Positions 1-8,385 of a stretch of DNA of 64,000 bases are shown here, piece after piece (positions within the stretch are counted from its first letter, which is position 1; each line of letters begins with the position of its first letter). A model generated the notes under the pieces. It had not been told where the DNA came from. It made no database searches and was given only the letters and a program-made list of their open reading frames with translations. A program made the translations under genes and the position numbers. This DNA is from an uncultured Sphingomonadaceae bacterium (GTDB taxonomy: Bacteria; Pseudomonadota; Alphaproteobacteria; Sphingomonadales; Sphingomonadaceae), in NCBI GenBank assembly GCA_947504025.1, contig CANNFX010000001.1, forward strand, positions 496,001 through 560,000. The letters run 5' to 3'.

Positions 1-510
1 GGCGCAGTAACGCTCAATGGTTTTCAAGTTCCCGCACTGACGATCCGCCGCGCTGAAACTACTGTAGAGCTCGGCTCTGGCCAAAGCTTTATGATCGCCG
101 GCCTCATGTCAAACAATGCACAGAACTCGATCGACAAAACTCCCGGTGTTGGCGACCTGCCAATCTTGGGCAATTTGTTCCGTTCGACTTCGTTCCGCAG
201 AGGTGAAACGGAACTAGTGATCGTCGTTACGCCGTATCTGGTGAACCCGGTCAACGCGAACGACATCAAACTGCCAACCGATGGATACAACGCTCCGACT
301 GAATTCCAGCGTTCGATCCAGTTCATGGATCAGGACGGTGAGACAGGTGGTGATCGCCCTAAGCCGACTTCGGCTCCAGACGGTGCACCCAATCCTGAAG
401 TCAGCACGGCCGATCAAGACGCAACGCGTCGGGCTTCCGGCGAGCCCAAGGGCAGTAAAAAAGACCGTCAGGCGGCGGCCAAACCTGCCACCCCCGGCTT
501 TAGCTTCTAA
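1..510 (+). CDS. cpaC: CpaC/RcpA-type Tad pilus secretin, 3' part
   Basis: The reading frame is open from base 1, so the gene starts to the left of the window. The visible part is the end of a secretin, the outer-membrane channel through which Tad (Flp) pili leave the cell. Seen: the secretin core motif TPGVGDLPILGNLF followed by RRGETELVIVVTPYLV, the usual end of the beta-barrel. A Pro/Ala/Lys-rich tail of about 70 residues follows and looks disordered. cpaD begins 17 bases downstream, so this is the first visible gene of a pilus operon. The family is clear; the total length cannot be judged. Confidence 0.93.
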   Translation, partial: GAVTLNGFQVPALTIRRAETTVELGSGQSFMIAGLMSNNAQNSIDKTPGVGDLPILGNLFRSTSFRRGETELVIVVTPYLVNPVNANDIKLPTDGYNAPTEFQRSIQFMDQDGETGGDRPKPTSAPDGAPNPEVSTADQDATRRASGEPKGSKKDRQAAAKPATPGFSF

Positions 511-527
511 TTGGAAAGGTGAACATT

Positions 528-1184
528 ATGATCGCTATGAAAACAAAAGCGGCGACCGCTCTCGCCATTTCGATGGGGCTGGTCCTTAGTGGCTGCAACG
601 GCGGGGCAGGCATGTCCGCCAACCGCAGTGTTAACAGCGTCAACCAGCCGGTTGTAGAACGCTCCAACTACACGCTCGACGTGCGGTCAGGTGCCGGAGG
701 CTTGCAGATCAGTGAACAGCGCCGTTTGGCCAATTGGTTCGAAGCCATGGACCTAGGCTATGGTGACCGTATCGCTCTCGATGATCCGGTAGCTAGTGGC
801 GCCACACTCGAATCCGTACAAGCCCTCGCATCGCGCTATGGCTTATTGGTCAGCGAAGGCGCGCCGGTAACCGCAGGTTATGTCGATCCAGGTTACACCC
901 GTGTGGTTGTGACGCGTTCGACTGCATCAGTTCCAGGTTGCCCGAATTGGAAGAAAAAATCCGATCGCAACTACAGCAACAAAACTTCACCTGGTTACGG
1001 CTGCGCCATTAACGGCAACCTTGCCGCGATGGTCGCTGATCCGGAACACCTTATCAATGGTGCTGCAGGCACTGGCGAGACGGTGATCATGAGCTCGAAC
1101 AAAGCCATCCAGACCTACCGCGAAAAAGCTCCGACCGGTCAGGGTGAACTTAAACAGACCAGCTCCAGCGAAGGGGGTAGCTAA
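528..1184 (+). CDS. cpaD: CpaD-family pilus assembly lipoprotein
   Basis: Outer-membrane lipoprotein of the Tad pilus system, thought to work with the CpaC secretin. The N-terminus is a lipoprotein signal with lipobox LSGC. The mid region RLANWFEAMDLGYGDRIALD and the later CPNW and YGCAINGNLAAMVADPEHL blocks are typical of CpaD. I start at the ATG at 528 because GGAAAGG at 513-519 sits 8 bases upstream; a GTG at 519 is in frame but overlaps that ribosome site. The gene lies between cpaC and cpaE with only 2 bases before cpaE. About 218 residues, normal for the family. Confidence 0.9.
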   Translation: MIAMKTKAATALAISMGLVLSGCNGGAGMSANRSVNSVNQPVVERSNYTLDVRSGAGGLQISEQRRLANWFEAMDLGYGDRIALDDPVASGATLESVQALASRYGLLVSEGAPVTAGYVDPGYTRVVVTRSTASVPGCPNWKKKSDRNYSNKTSPGYGCAINGNLAAMVADPEHLINGAAGTGETVIMSSNKAIQTYREKAPTGQGELKQTSSSEGGS

Positions 1185-1186
1185 TC

Positions 1187-2464
1187 ATGAACGCTCCTTG
1201 GAAACCAGGCGCAGCAGGCAATCGCGATCCGTTCGCAGCCTACATCTGCGACGAAGCGGCACTCGACGTTCTGCGTCCGGTCGCTATCGAATTGGGCTGG
1301 CAGCCGGAAAAATGTAACAAAGGCGGTCTGCGCAATGCAGTCCAGTCGTTGTCCGTCAGCGCAAGTCCCAACATCTTGATGGTTGATCTGTCGGAAAGCG
1401 GCGATCCGCTGAACGACATCAATGCGCTGGCAGAAGTCTGCGAGCCGGGCACGGTGGTTATCGCCGTTGGTCAGGTCAATGACGTACGCCTATATCGCGA
1501 TCTGGTTGCCAGTGGCATCCACGATTACCTGCTTAAGCCACTTTCGGCTGGTCAGGTGCGTGATGCACTAACGCAGGCTCAAGCTGTCTTCTCGGCACCT
1601 AAGTCTTCAGACCATGACCAAGCTAAAAGGCATGTTTCGACAGCTATTGTCGGAACACGCGGCGGCGTTGGGGCATCGACCCTTGCAACTTCGCTCTCAT
1701 GGCTCTTCAGCTCTGATCACGGCATGCCGACGGCATTGCTTGATCTCGACGTACATTTCGGCACTGGCGCTTTGTCGCTCGATCTCGAGCCGGGCCGTGG
1801 CCTGACCGATGCGATCGACAACCCAAGCCGGATCGACGGCCTGTTTATTGAACGCGCTATGATCCGCGCGAACGATAATCTGGCGATCCTGTCGGCAGAA
1901 GCTCCGATCAATGCACCGCTGATGACCGATGGCTCGGCGTTCATGCAACTTGAAGAAGAGTTTCGTCAGGCGTTTGAAATGACGGTCATCGACATGCCTC
2001 GTAACATGCTGATTAATTTCCCGCATCTGCTAAACGACGTGAATGTCGTGATGCTGGCAACGGAAATGACACTGGCTTCGGCTCGTGACACAATCCGCAT
2101 TTTGTCGTGGCTGAAGACGAACGCTCCGCATGCGAAACCCATCATCGTGGCCAATAAGGTCCAGTCGGGCACAGCAGAAATCAGCAAGGCCGATTTCGAA
2201 GCCTCGATCGAACGCAAAATCGACTTCACAATACCTTACGACGTGAAGGCAGCGTCGAATGCAGCCAAACTTGGCCAGACATTCGCCGACGCCAACCGCT
2301 CGACCAAGGCTGGTGGCGAAATCAAGAAGATCGCCCATGCCGTGCTCGGCGCGTCAGAAGAAGAAGATGGCGACGAGCAGCCGGCGAAGAAGTCGCTGCT
2401 TGGAAGCTTCGACCTGAAGTCGTTGCTTGCGAAGAAAAAAGACAAGGCACCAGCTGACGCCTGA
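1187..2464 (+). CDS. cpaE: CpaE/TadZ-type pilus localisation ATPase
   Basis: Polar-localisation factor of Tad pili, a MinD/ParA-like protein with an N-terminal receiver-like domain. The first about 130 residues look like a degenerate response-regulator fold (DVRLYRDLVASGIHDYLLKPL). The ATPase part starts with the deviant Walker A GTRGGVGAST. The lysine that opens the canonical ParA motif is Arg here, as I recall for CpaE/TadZ proteins, so ATP hydrolysis may be weak or absent. A charged Lys/Glu-rich tail closes the 425-residue protein. It follows cpaD directly. Its stop overlaps the ATG of a 19-codon frame (TGATG) instead of leading into cpaF. Confidence 0.92.
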   Translation: MNAPWKPGAAGNRDPFAAYICDEAALDVLRPVAIELGWQPEKCNKGGLRNAVQSLSVSASPNILMVDLSESGDPLNDINALAEVCEPGTVVIAVGQVNDVRLYRDLVASGIHDYLLKPLSAGQVRDALTQAQAVFSAPKSSDHDQAKRHVSTAIVGTRGGVGASTLATSLSWLFSSDHGMPTALLDLDVHFGTGALSLDLEPGRGLTDAIDNPSRIDGLFIERAMIRANDNLAILSAEAPINAPLMTDGSAFMQLEEEFRQAFEMTVIDMPRNMLINFPHLLNDVNVVMLATEMTLASARDTIRILSWLKTNAPHAKPIIVANKVQSGTAEISKADFEASIERKIDFTIPYDVKAASNAAKLGQTFADANRSTKAGGEIKKIAHAVLGASEEEDGDEQPAKKSLLGSFDLKSLLAKKKDKAPADA

Positions 2465-2523
2465 TGAATCCTACCACGGCGCCCGTCATTCAATTGGCGG
2501 GCACCGGGCAGGCATCACGGTAA
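2464..2523 (+). other. 19-codon frame and hairpin where cpaF would be expected
   Basis: Between cpaE and tadB there are only 90 bases. They contain a 19-codon frame (MNPTTAPVIQLAGTGQASR) whose ATG shares one base with the cpaE stop. The same stretch folds into a hairpin: arms 2478-2487 and 2496-2505, eight-base loop, one mismatch and one G-T pair. No T-tract follows, so it is not a classic terminator. It could be a leader-like peptide, an mRNA stability or translation element, or the leftover start of a deleted gene. I cannot tell which. Confidence 0.35.
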
Positions 2524-2554
2524 CAGCGAGCTAAGCAAAGGCGAGATTAAGAGC

Positions 2555-3526
2555 ATGAGCATTCTACAGCTATTGCTAATCGGCGGCGGCATCATGGCTA
2601 TTTTAGTCTTGGGCTATGCGGCCTTTGCTGGCCCGTCGGCGGCCAAAGAAGGTCAGCGCCGGCTCGAAACCATGCGTTTCCGCCATTCCGAAAACACCGA
2701 TACGAAGGTTGAGTCGCAACTTAAAAAAGCGATCGCCGCTCGCAAACCGAAAACCCGCTCCGTCGCGGGCTCAGGTTCGCGCGTGGATGCGCTTGCTATC
2801 CGGCTCGATCGGACCGGCAAGGGTTGGACGGTCTCGCAATATATCTACACATCGCTTGGCATCGCGCTGGCGATTACCGTTATCGTATATCTGAAGTCCG
2901 GTGCGGCACTGCTCTCGCTTGGCATTGGTACGGTGGTTGGCGCGGGCATACCGCACTTGGTCGTCAAATTCCTGATGAACAAACGAACCAATCAGTTCAA
3001 CGCCAAATTCCCCGATGCTATCGAACTGCTTGTTCGCGGTCTTCGCTCGGGCCTGCCGGTTACGGAAACACTGATGATCGTTTCGTCCGAAGTCGACGGA
3101 CCTGTCGGCGTCGAGTTCAAGGGCATTACTGAACGCATCAGGATCGGCCGGACAATGGACGAAGCGCTTCAGGAAACCGCTGATCGCATGGGCATTCCGG
3201 AATTCAACTTCTTCTGCATCACGCTGGCAATTCAGCGCGAGACCGGCGGCAACCTCGCCGAGACGCTCTCAAATCTGTCCGATGTGCTGCGTAAGCGTAT
3301 GCAAATGAAGCTCAAGATCCGCGCAATGAGCTCGGAATCCAAAGCCTCTGCCTACATCGTGGGCGCTCTGCCATTCATCGTGTTCATCATGATCTGGTGG
3401 ATCAACCCCGACTATATCGGCGGCTTCTTCTATGAAGATCGTCTGATCGCGGTCGGTCTTGGCGGCATGGTTTGGATGAGCCTCGGCGCATTCATCATGG
3501 CCAAGATGGTCAGCTTCGAAATCTGA
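2555..3526 (+). CDS. tadB: TadB-type pilus inner-membrane platform protein
   Basis: One of the two type II secretion F-domain proteins of the Tad pilus, forming the inner-membrane platform on which the motor ATPase acts. A membrane helix lies at the very N-terminus (ILQLLLIGGGIMAILVLGYA), with further helices around residues 95-140 and at the C-terminus. The F-domain is visible in FPDAIELLVRGLRSGLPVTE and IQRETGGNLAETLSNLSDVLR. The 323-residue length is normal. tadC follows after 19 bases. A platform without its ATPase in the same operon is unusual. Confidence 0.92.
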   Translation: MSILQLLLIGGGIMAILVLGYAAFAGPSAAKEGQRRLETMRFRHSENTDTKVESQLKKAIAARKPKTRSVAGSGSRVDALAIRLDRTGKGWTVSQYIYTSLGIALAITVIVYLKSGAALLSLGIGTVVGAGIPHLVVKFLMNKRTNQFNAKFPDAIELLVRGLRSGLPVTETLMIVSSEVDGPVGVEFKGITERIRIGRTMDEALQETADRMGIPEFNFFCITLAIQRETGGNLAETLSNLSDVLRKRMQMKLKIRAMSSESKASAYIVGALPFIVFIMIWWINPDYIGGFFYEDRLIAVGLGGMVWMSLGAFIMAKMVSFEI

Positions 3527-3545
3527 GTGAGGACAGGTACGTATA

Positions 3546-4556
3546 ATGCTTAATACAGAACCAGGCCCCACACTTCTCGGGTTCGACGTTATTTTGATCG
3601 GCACGATCATGGCCGCAGTCGCAGCTTTTGCGATCATGGCCGCCATCTATGCTGCCGTTACGATCAAGGATCCGATGGCCAAACGGGTTAAGGCACTCAA
3701 CGAGCGCCGTGATGAACTGAAGGCAGGTATCGTCACATCAACCGCTAAAAAGCGCGCCAGTCTTGTCCGCAAGAACGATAAGACTGAAAAGATGAAAGAC
3801 ACCCTGTCAGGCATGAAAGTCCTGCAGGATTCGCAGATCGCGATGATACAGCAGAAACTAGCCTGGGCCGGTTTTCGCAACAAAGAAGTCGCGGTATATA
3901 TTATCGCCGCTCGAATGGTCGCACCTATCATTCTTGGCGCTCTGGGCTTTTTCGTCTTCTACTATTCAAACATGTTCCCTGAATGGGGTGACTTCAAGCG
4001 CTTCATGGCCTTCGCTGCACTTGTCGGCATCGGCTATAAAGGCCCGGAAATCTATCTTAAGAACATCGCGACCAAGCGGACCAAAGAAATCCAGAAGGGA
4101 CTCCCCGACGCGCTCGATCTTTTGGTCATTTGCGCCGAGGCCGGCCTGACGGTCGACGCTGCCTTCAACCGGGTGGCAAAGGAACTTGGCCGGGCCTATC
4201 CCGAGCTTGGTGACGAATTCGCACTGACGGCGATTGAGCTATCATTCCTGACCGAACGTAGGATGGCATTCAATAATCTCGCGTACCGCGTCAATCTCGA
4301 CGCTGTGAAGGGCGTCGTGACTACGATGGTGCAAACCGAACGCTATGGTACGCCTTTGGCATCAGCCTTGCGAGTGTTGTCGGCTGAATTCCGCAACGAA
4401 CGTATGATGCGCGCCGAAGAAAAGGCCGCGCGCCTTCCGGCCATCATGACCATCCCGCTCATTCTGTTCATTCTTCCCGTACTGTTCATCGTGATCCTCG
4501 GCCCTGCAGCCTGCTCGATCAGCGACGCCTTTGCGAACGGTACCCCGGGAAGCTAG
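3546..4556 (+). CDS. tadC: TadC-type pilus inner-membrane platform protein
   Basis: Second F-domain protein of the Tad platform and the expected partner of TadB. Seen: an N-terminal helix near residues 10-38, helices around 120-165, the F-domain core GLPDALDLLVICAEAGLTVD, and a C-terminal hydrophobic pair ending in CSISDAFANGTPGS. The length of 336 residues is typical. It is the last pilus gene here; the next gene is on the other strand, 46 bases beyond, so the operon ends at this point. No tadD, tadG or prepilin gene lies in the window. Confidence 0.91.
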   Translation: MLNTEPGPTLLGFDVILIGTIMAAVAAFAIMAAIYAAVTIKDPMAKRVKALNERRDELKAGIVTSTAKKRASLVRKNDKTEKMKDTLSGMKVLQDSQIAMIQQKLAWAGFRNKEVAVYIIAARMVAPIILGALGFFVFYYSNMFPEWGDFKRFMAFAALVGIGYKGPEIYLKNIATKRTKEIQKGLPDALDLLVICAEAGLTVDAAFNRVAKELGRAYPELGDEFALTAIELSFLTERRMAFNNLAYRVNLDAVKGVVTTMVQTERYGTPLASALRVLSAEFRNERMMRAEEKAARLPAIMTIPLILFILPVLFIVILGPAACSISDAFANGTPGS

Positions 4557-4602
4557 GCATCAGCAGTATCATTGAACGCCAACAACGGGCGGTCGGATCC
4601 GG

Positions 4603-5067
4603 TCAGTTCTTGCTGCCGAATTCGTCCGCCTGTTTTCTTATGCGCGACAGCAATGCGCGGAACTGCACCTGCTCTGCAGGACTAAGTGCGGTAAAGAGCT
4701 GGCGCTCCATCTGTTCGGCAAGTGGCATAATTTCACTATAAACCCCTCGTCCAGCCTCGGTCAGCTCAAGATGGTGCGAACGTCCATCGCTGGCGTTGGG
4801 CATCCGATGCGCCAACGCCCGGTCCTCCAGCGATTTGCACGCCCGGTTGACTGCAACTTTGTCCATCAGTGTCTTGTCAGCCAGTTCGCGCTGCGTCGCA
4901 CTATCAACCTCGCCTAGCAATGCCATGACGCGCCATTCGGTTATCTTGAGGCCGAAGCGAGAGTGATATTCCTGGGCGATACAATTGCTCACCGCGTTAG
5001 ATGTCACAGACAGCAGATAAGGCATGAAGTCGCTCAACCGCGTGGTTTGGTCGTTTTTTTGTGACAT
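4603..5067 (-). CDS. MarR-family transcriptional regulator
   Basis: A 154-residue winged-helix regulator. The DNA-binding core is visible as LKITEWRVMALLGEVDSATQRELADKT with the recognition part DKVAVNRACKSLEDR, and the wing contains DGRSHHLELTEAGR. MarR proteins act as dimers, usually as repressors that release DNA on binding a small aromatic ligand. It is the last gene of a minus-strand run (thiolase to MTA phosphorylase), 50 bases downstream of mtnP, so it may share their transcript. A weak GTCCC/GGGAC inverted pair lies at 5074-5093, just before the start; I do not rate it strongly. Target genes are unknown. Confidence 0.87.
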   Translation of the reverse strand: MSQKNDQTTRLSDFMPYLLSVTSNAVSNCIAQEYHSRFGLKITEWRVMALLGEVDSATQRELADKTLMDKVAVNRACKSLEDRALAHRMPNASDGRSHHLELTEAGRGVYSEIMPLAEQMERQLFTALSPAEQVQFRALLSRIRKQADEFGSKN

Positions 5068-5117
5068 TCAGTAGTCCCTAATGTGTGTGGGACCTTTGGC
5101 AAGATCACGGGTCATGA

Positions 5118-5993
5118 TCAGACGCCGGCCAACACCCTGCCCGCCACTGCACCTAGTTTTGCCAGTAGAACAGGGTCACGCTTGTCTGCGGCCGTTGCTA
5201 TTGCCCCATCCAGCGCTGTGTCGATAGGCGACGGGTCACGTGTTTCAGGCAAACCGTCGGCGAATTTCAAGATCGCTCCGCGAGCAAGGTTTGCATTAGA
5301 CCCCATTGTCGAAAACACATCCTGCGCCGAAACGCCTGGTTCGCCTTCGCGCCAGCTATCATAGTCGGTAACCATTCCAAGCAACGCATATGGCAGCTCG
5401 GCCTCGCGCGCCAATCGCGCTTCGGGCATCGCGGTCATGCCAATCACATGGCCGCCAAAATCGCGATAAAGCTGGCTTTCGGCACGGGTCGAAAATTGCG
5501 GACCTTCTATAGCAACGTAACAACCGCCAGAATGAACATTCGCCCCTGCAGCTGCTGCCGCGTTCGCCGCTAAGGCTGATAGGCGCTCGCACGTCGGATC
5601 GGCGAGCGAGACATGTGCCACCAAGCCCTCACCAAAGAAACTGGCAGGACGAGCCTTGGTCTGATCGATGAACTGGTTGACCGAAACAAAGTGCCCCGGT
5701 TCGAGCGTTTCGCTCAACGAGCCAATGGCAGAAATCGCCAATACGTCAGTAACATTGCAGCGTTTGAGAACATCAATGTTAGCTCGGTAATTGATATCAG
5801 ACGGAGGAATTTTATGACCAACGCCGTGCCGCGGAATAAAGGTGAAACGAACGTCGCCGATAAGGCCCGTTGTTACCGGCCCAGAAGGCTCTCCGAATGA
5901 AGATTCAACAGCTATTTCCTGCCGTTCGTCAAGCTCGTCAAATCCGTAAAGTCCCGATCCGCCGATCACGCCGATATGCCACAATCCGCTCAT
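5118..5993 (-). CDS. mtnP: S-methyl-5'-thioadenosine phosphorylase
   Basis: Cytosolic enzyme that splits 5'-methylthioadenosine with phosphate into adenine and methylthioribose-1-phosphate, for methionine and purine salvage. Seen: the phosphate-site motif GGSGLYGF near the N-terminus, PRHGVGH, the central substrate region IEGPQFSTRAESQLYRDFGG, and IGMTAMPEARLAREAELPYA. The length of 291 residues fits the MTAP/PNP family. Inosine or guanosine phosphorylase activity is the usual alternative, but the GMTAMPEA stretch supports MTAP. It lies 13 bases after the TetR gene and is probably co-transcribed with it. No other methionine-salvage genes are nearby. Confidence 0.9.
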   Translation of the reverse strand: MSGLWHIGVIGGSGLYGFDELDERQEIAVESSFGEPSGPVTTGLIGDVRFTFIPRHGVGHKIPPSDINYRANIDVLKRCNVTDVLAISAIGSLSETLEPGHFVSVNQFIDQTKARPASFFGEGLVAHVSLADPTCERLSALAANAAAAAGANVHSGGCYVAIEGPQFSTRAESQLYRDFGGHVIGMTAMPEARLAREAELPYALLGMVTDYDSWREGEPGVSAQDVFSTMGSNANLARGAILKFADGLPETRDPSPIDTALDGAIATAADKRDPVLLAKLGAVAGRVLAGV

Positions 5994-6006
5994 AATAGGG
6001 AACCGC

Positions 6007-6633
6007 TCACGAATCAGGCCTCAACCCGGCCATCAGAAATTCGGTGACATGCTCACGGTAACGATCGCGCAATTCCTCGGTCAACGTGTCGCGGTCGAAA
6101 CAGTGTTTCAACACTAGCCGCGCAGCAAAAAAGCGATCAGCCGCGCCTGTTACCGTGAAATAGAACAGTTGCGGATCGACTTTGCGAAACACGCCTGCTT
6201 TCACGCCGTCTTTGATCAGTTGATCGTAAGCGCGCTGCAACGGTACCAGATGGTTTTGGGCAATCCGTTCGGCCTCTGCCGCATCGCTATCACGCACCAT
6301 CCGCATTAACAGGCGGTTTAAATATGGCGTCGCGTAATATGTATCGACAACCGCTGAAATATGTCGGCGCAGCCGTGCTTCGGGATCCATCTCCTTGCTC
6401 ATAAGAGCTTCGACCGAATGGACGATAGCCTCCATATCACGGTTGAGCAGAGCCTTCATCAGGCCTGCCTTGTTGCCGAAATAGTATTTTACGAGTGCTG
6501 AGTTCAGTCCAGAACGCAACGATAGTTCCGACAGCGAAATATCGACGGTATCACCGTCGCGCATGATTTTTGACGCAGTGTCTAGCAGCGCATCGCGCGC
6601 GCCCGGTGGTGCTTCTGGTACTGTTTTGCTCAT
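6007..6633 (-). CDS. TetR-family transcriptional regulator
   Basis: A 208-residue TetR repressor. The helix-turn-helix is seen at residues about 31-52 (DISLSELSLRSGLNSALVKY), followed by YYFGNKAGLMKALL, a hallmark of the family. The C-terminal ligand domain is all-helical and unassigned. The gene sits in a minus-strand series after a thiolase, a dehydrogenase and a crotonase, with 28 bases to the crotonase. I infer that it controls these acyl-CoA genes. The 18-bp palindrome at 9596-9613 upstream of the thiolase is a candidate operator. This is inferred from context only. Confidence 0.88.
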   Translation of the reverse strand: MSKTVPEAPPGARDALLDTASKIMRDGDTVDISLSELSLRSGLNSALVKYYFGNKAGLMKALLNRDMEAIVHSVEALMSKEMDPEARLRRHISAVVDTYYATPYLNRLLMRMVRDSDAAEAERIAQNHLVPLQRAYDQLIKDGVKAGVFRKVDPQLFYFTVTGAADRFFAARLVLKHCFDRDTLTEELRDRYREHVTEFLMAGLRPDS

Positions 6634-6661
6634 TCGGACCCCGCCCTACTCGAAATCTAGC

Positions 6662-7534
6662 TTACTCGAAACCTGGCTCATCCCACCATGGATAGAAGTC
6701 AGGCATATCCTTGCTTACCGTATCGGGGAACTGCGAAGGCCGTTTTTCGAGGAAACTCTGCACACCTTCCTTTGCATCCGCCCCGCGAGACATTCGGTAA
6801 ATTGACCGACTATCGATACGGTGTGCCATCATCGGATGTTCGGTGGGCGACAAGCGCCAAAGCATTGCGCGCGTCATCGCCACCGATACTGCCGAGGTGT
6901 TGTCGGCGATTTCATGAGCGAGTTTCAGTGCTTCCGCCATCAATTCACCTTGCGGGTGGACGGAGCGAACCAGACCGCCCGCAAGCGCTTCGCCCGCACC
7001 GAAAATCCTGCCCGTCATGCACCATTCTAGCGCCTGCGATATTCCGACGATTTTGGGTAGAAACCAACTTGAGCAAGCTTCTGGCACAATCCCACGTTTT
7101 GCAAACACAAAGCCGTAGCGTGCATTTTCCGACGCAAGCCGCATATCCATTGCCAACTGCATAGTCGCGCCGACCCCCACAGCCACACCGTTGCAGGCCG
7201 AGATGAGGGGCTTTGGTGATTGAAACAGCCTAAGCGTCAGCCGCCCGCCGCCATCACGAACGATCTCGTCAGACAGATCGTCAACTTCGACCGTGCTGGA
7301 GAATGGACGATCACCGCTGTCCGGCGTCAGATCTGCGCCGGCGCAGAATGCTCTGTCGCCCGCCCCAGTGAATATTACCGCACGGACATTGTCGTCCCCA
7401 TCGGCCTCATCCATCGCCTGGACGATCTCCGCCATCATAAGACGGGTGTAGGCGTTCATTTTCTCAGGACGGTTGAGCGTGATGGTAGCAATCGTATCCG
7501 TCACTTCATAACGGATCTGTTCGAATTCACTCAT
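6662..7534 (-). CDS. Enoyl-CoA hydratase/isomerase (crotonase) family protein
   Basis: Crotonase-fold enzyme acting on an acyl-CoA thioester, probably hydrating or isomerising an enoyl-CoA. Seen: the oxyanion-hole region ISACNGVAVGVGATMQLAMD and the active-site stretch FAKRGIVPEACSSWFLP with a Glu at the usual second catalytic position. The 290-residue length is slightly longer than simple hydratases. I use the ATG at 7534; a GTG one codon upstream is less likely since the GGGAGG site lies just before it. Between a dehydrogenase and TetR in a beta-oxidation-like set. The exact substrate cannot be read from sequence. Confidence 0.86.
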   Translation of the reverse strand: MSEFEQIRYEVTDTIATITLNRPEKMNAYTRLMMAEIVQAMDEADGDDNVRAVIFTGAGDRAFCAGADLTPDSGDRPFSSTVEVDDLSDEIVRDGGGRLTLRLFQSPKPLISACNGVAVGVGATMQLAMDMRLASENARYGFVFAKRGIVPEACSSWFLPKIVGISQALEWCMTGRIFGAGEALAGGLVRSVHPQGELMAEALKLAHEIADNTSAVSVAMTRAMLWRLSPTEHPMMAHRIDSRSIYRMSRGADAKEGVQSFLEKRPSQFPDTVSKDMPDFYPWWDEPGFE

Positions 7535-7572
7535 CACGCCCTCCCGGCCTTCTGTTTTGCTGACTTGCTAGA

Positions 7573-8355
7573 TTAGCGCGGAGACATCCGGATCGCACCG
7601 TCGAGGCGGACATCTTCACCGTTGAAGTAGTCATTCTCGATCATCGTCATAGCCAGATTCGCATATTCATCCGGATTGCCGAGGCGTTTGGGGAACGGGA
7701 CCGAAGCAGCGAGCGCTTCCTTTACCTGCGGCGGTGCAGCATTCATCAAAGGCGTGTTGAAGATACCCGGCAGAATTGTATTTACGCGAATGCCTTCGCT
7801 CATCAGATCCCGCGCGATTGGCAGAGTCATGCCGACAACGCCGCCCTTTGAAGCGGAGTACGCCGCTTGGCCCATCTGGCCGTCTTCAGCCGCAACCGAA
7901 GCTGTATTGACGATGGCACCGCGCTGACCGTCTTCCATACCGTCCAGTGTCAGCATGCCGGCAGCCGATTTGGCAATGCAGCGGAATGTTCCGACCAGAT
8001 TGATCTGAATGATGAAGTTGAAGGCATCGAGCGGGAAATGCTTAATCGAGCCGTCAGTCTTGGAGCGACTTGCGGTCTTCATCGCATTGCCGACACCGGC
8101 GCAGTTCACCAGCACGCGTTCTTGACCATGCGCTTCGCGGGCTTTGGCGAACCCGGCATCAACGCTGTCATCTTCTGTCACGTTCACTTCACAGAAAATT
8201 CCACCAATATCCTTGGCCACCGCCTCACCCTTTTCTTCCTGAAGGTCGAAAATGGCCACTTTGACACCATGCGCTGCAAGCGCGCGAGCCGTTGCTTCAC
8301 CGAGACCGGATGCGCCGCCAGTGACGACTGCGGAGACTGAACTGTCGAGCTTCAT
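7573..8355 (-). CDS. Short-chain dehydrogenase, 3-hydroxyacyl-CoA type
   Basis: A classical SDR of 260 residues. Cofactor motif GGASGLGEA at residues about 13-21, acidic residue D38 after the second strand (favouring NAD), NCAG near residue 85, and the catalytic Ser and Tyr-Lys in TASVAAEDGQMGQAAYSASK. The whole resembles the mitochondrial HSD10-type 3-hydroxyacyl-CoA dehydrogenases. With a thiolase upstream and a crotonase downstream this gives three consecutive beta-oxidation activities in one operon, so 3-hydroxyacyl-CoA to 3-ketoacyl-CoA oxidation is the best guess. A role on a steroid or other hydroxy-substrate is possible. Confidence 0.88.
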   Translation of the reverse strand: MKLDSSVSAVVTGGASGLGEATARALAAHGVKVAIFDLQEEKGEAVAKDIGGIFCEVNVTEDDSVDAGFAKAREAHGQERVLVNCAGVGNAMKTASRSKTDGSIKHFPLDAFNFIIQINLVGTFRCIAKSAAGMLTLDGMEDGQRGAIVNTASVAAEDGQMGQAAYSASKGGVVGMTLPIARDLMSEGIRVNTILPGIFNTPLMNAAPPQVKEALAASVPFPKRLGNPDEYANLAMTMIENDYFNGEDVRLDGAIRMSPR

Positions 8356-8385
8356 GTGTATTTCCTTATTTTATCAAATTGAGAA

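Noticed and set aside
5074..5093. GTCCC/GGGAC inverted pair before the MarR gene
   Set aside because: Five-base arms are too short to call an operator.
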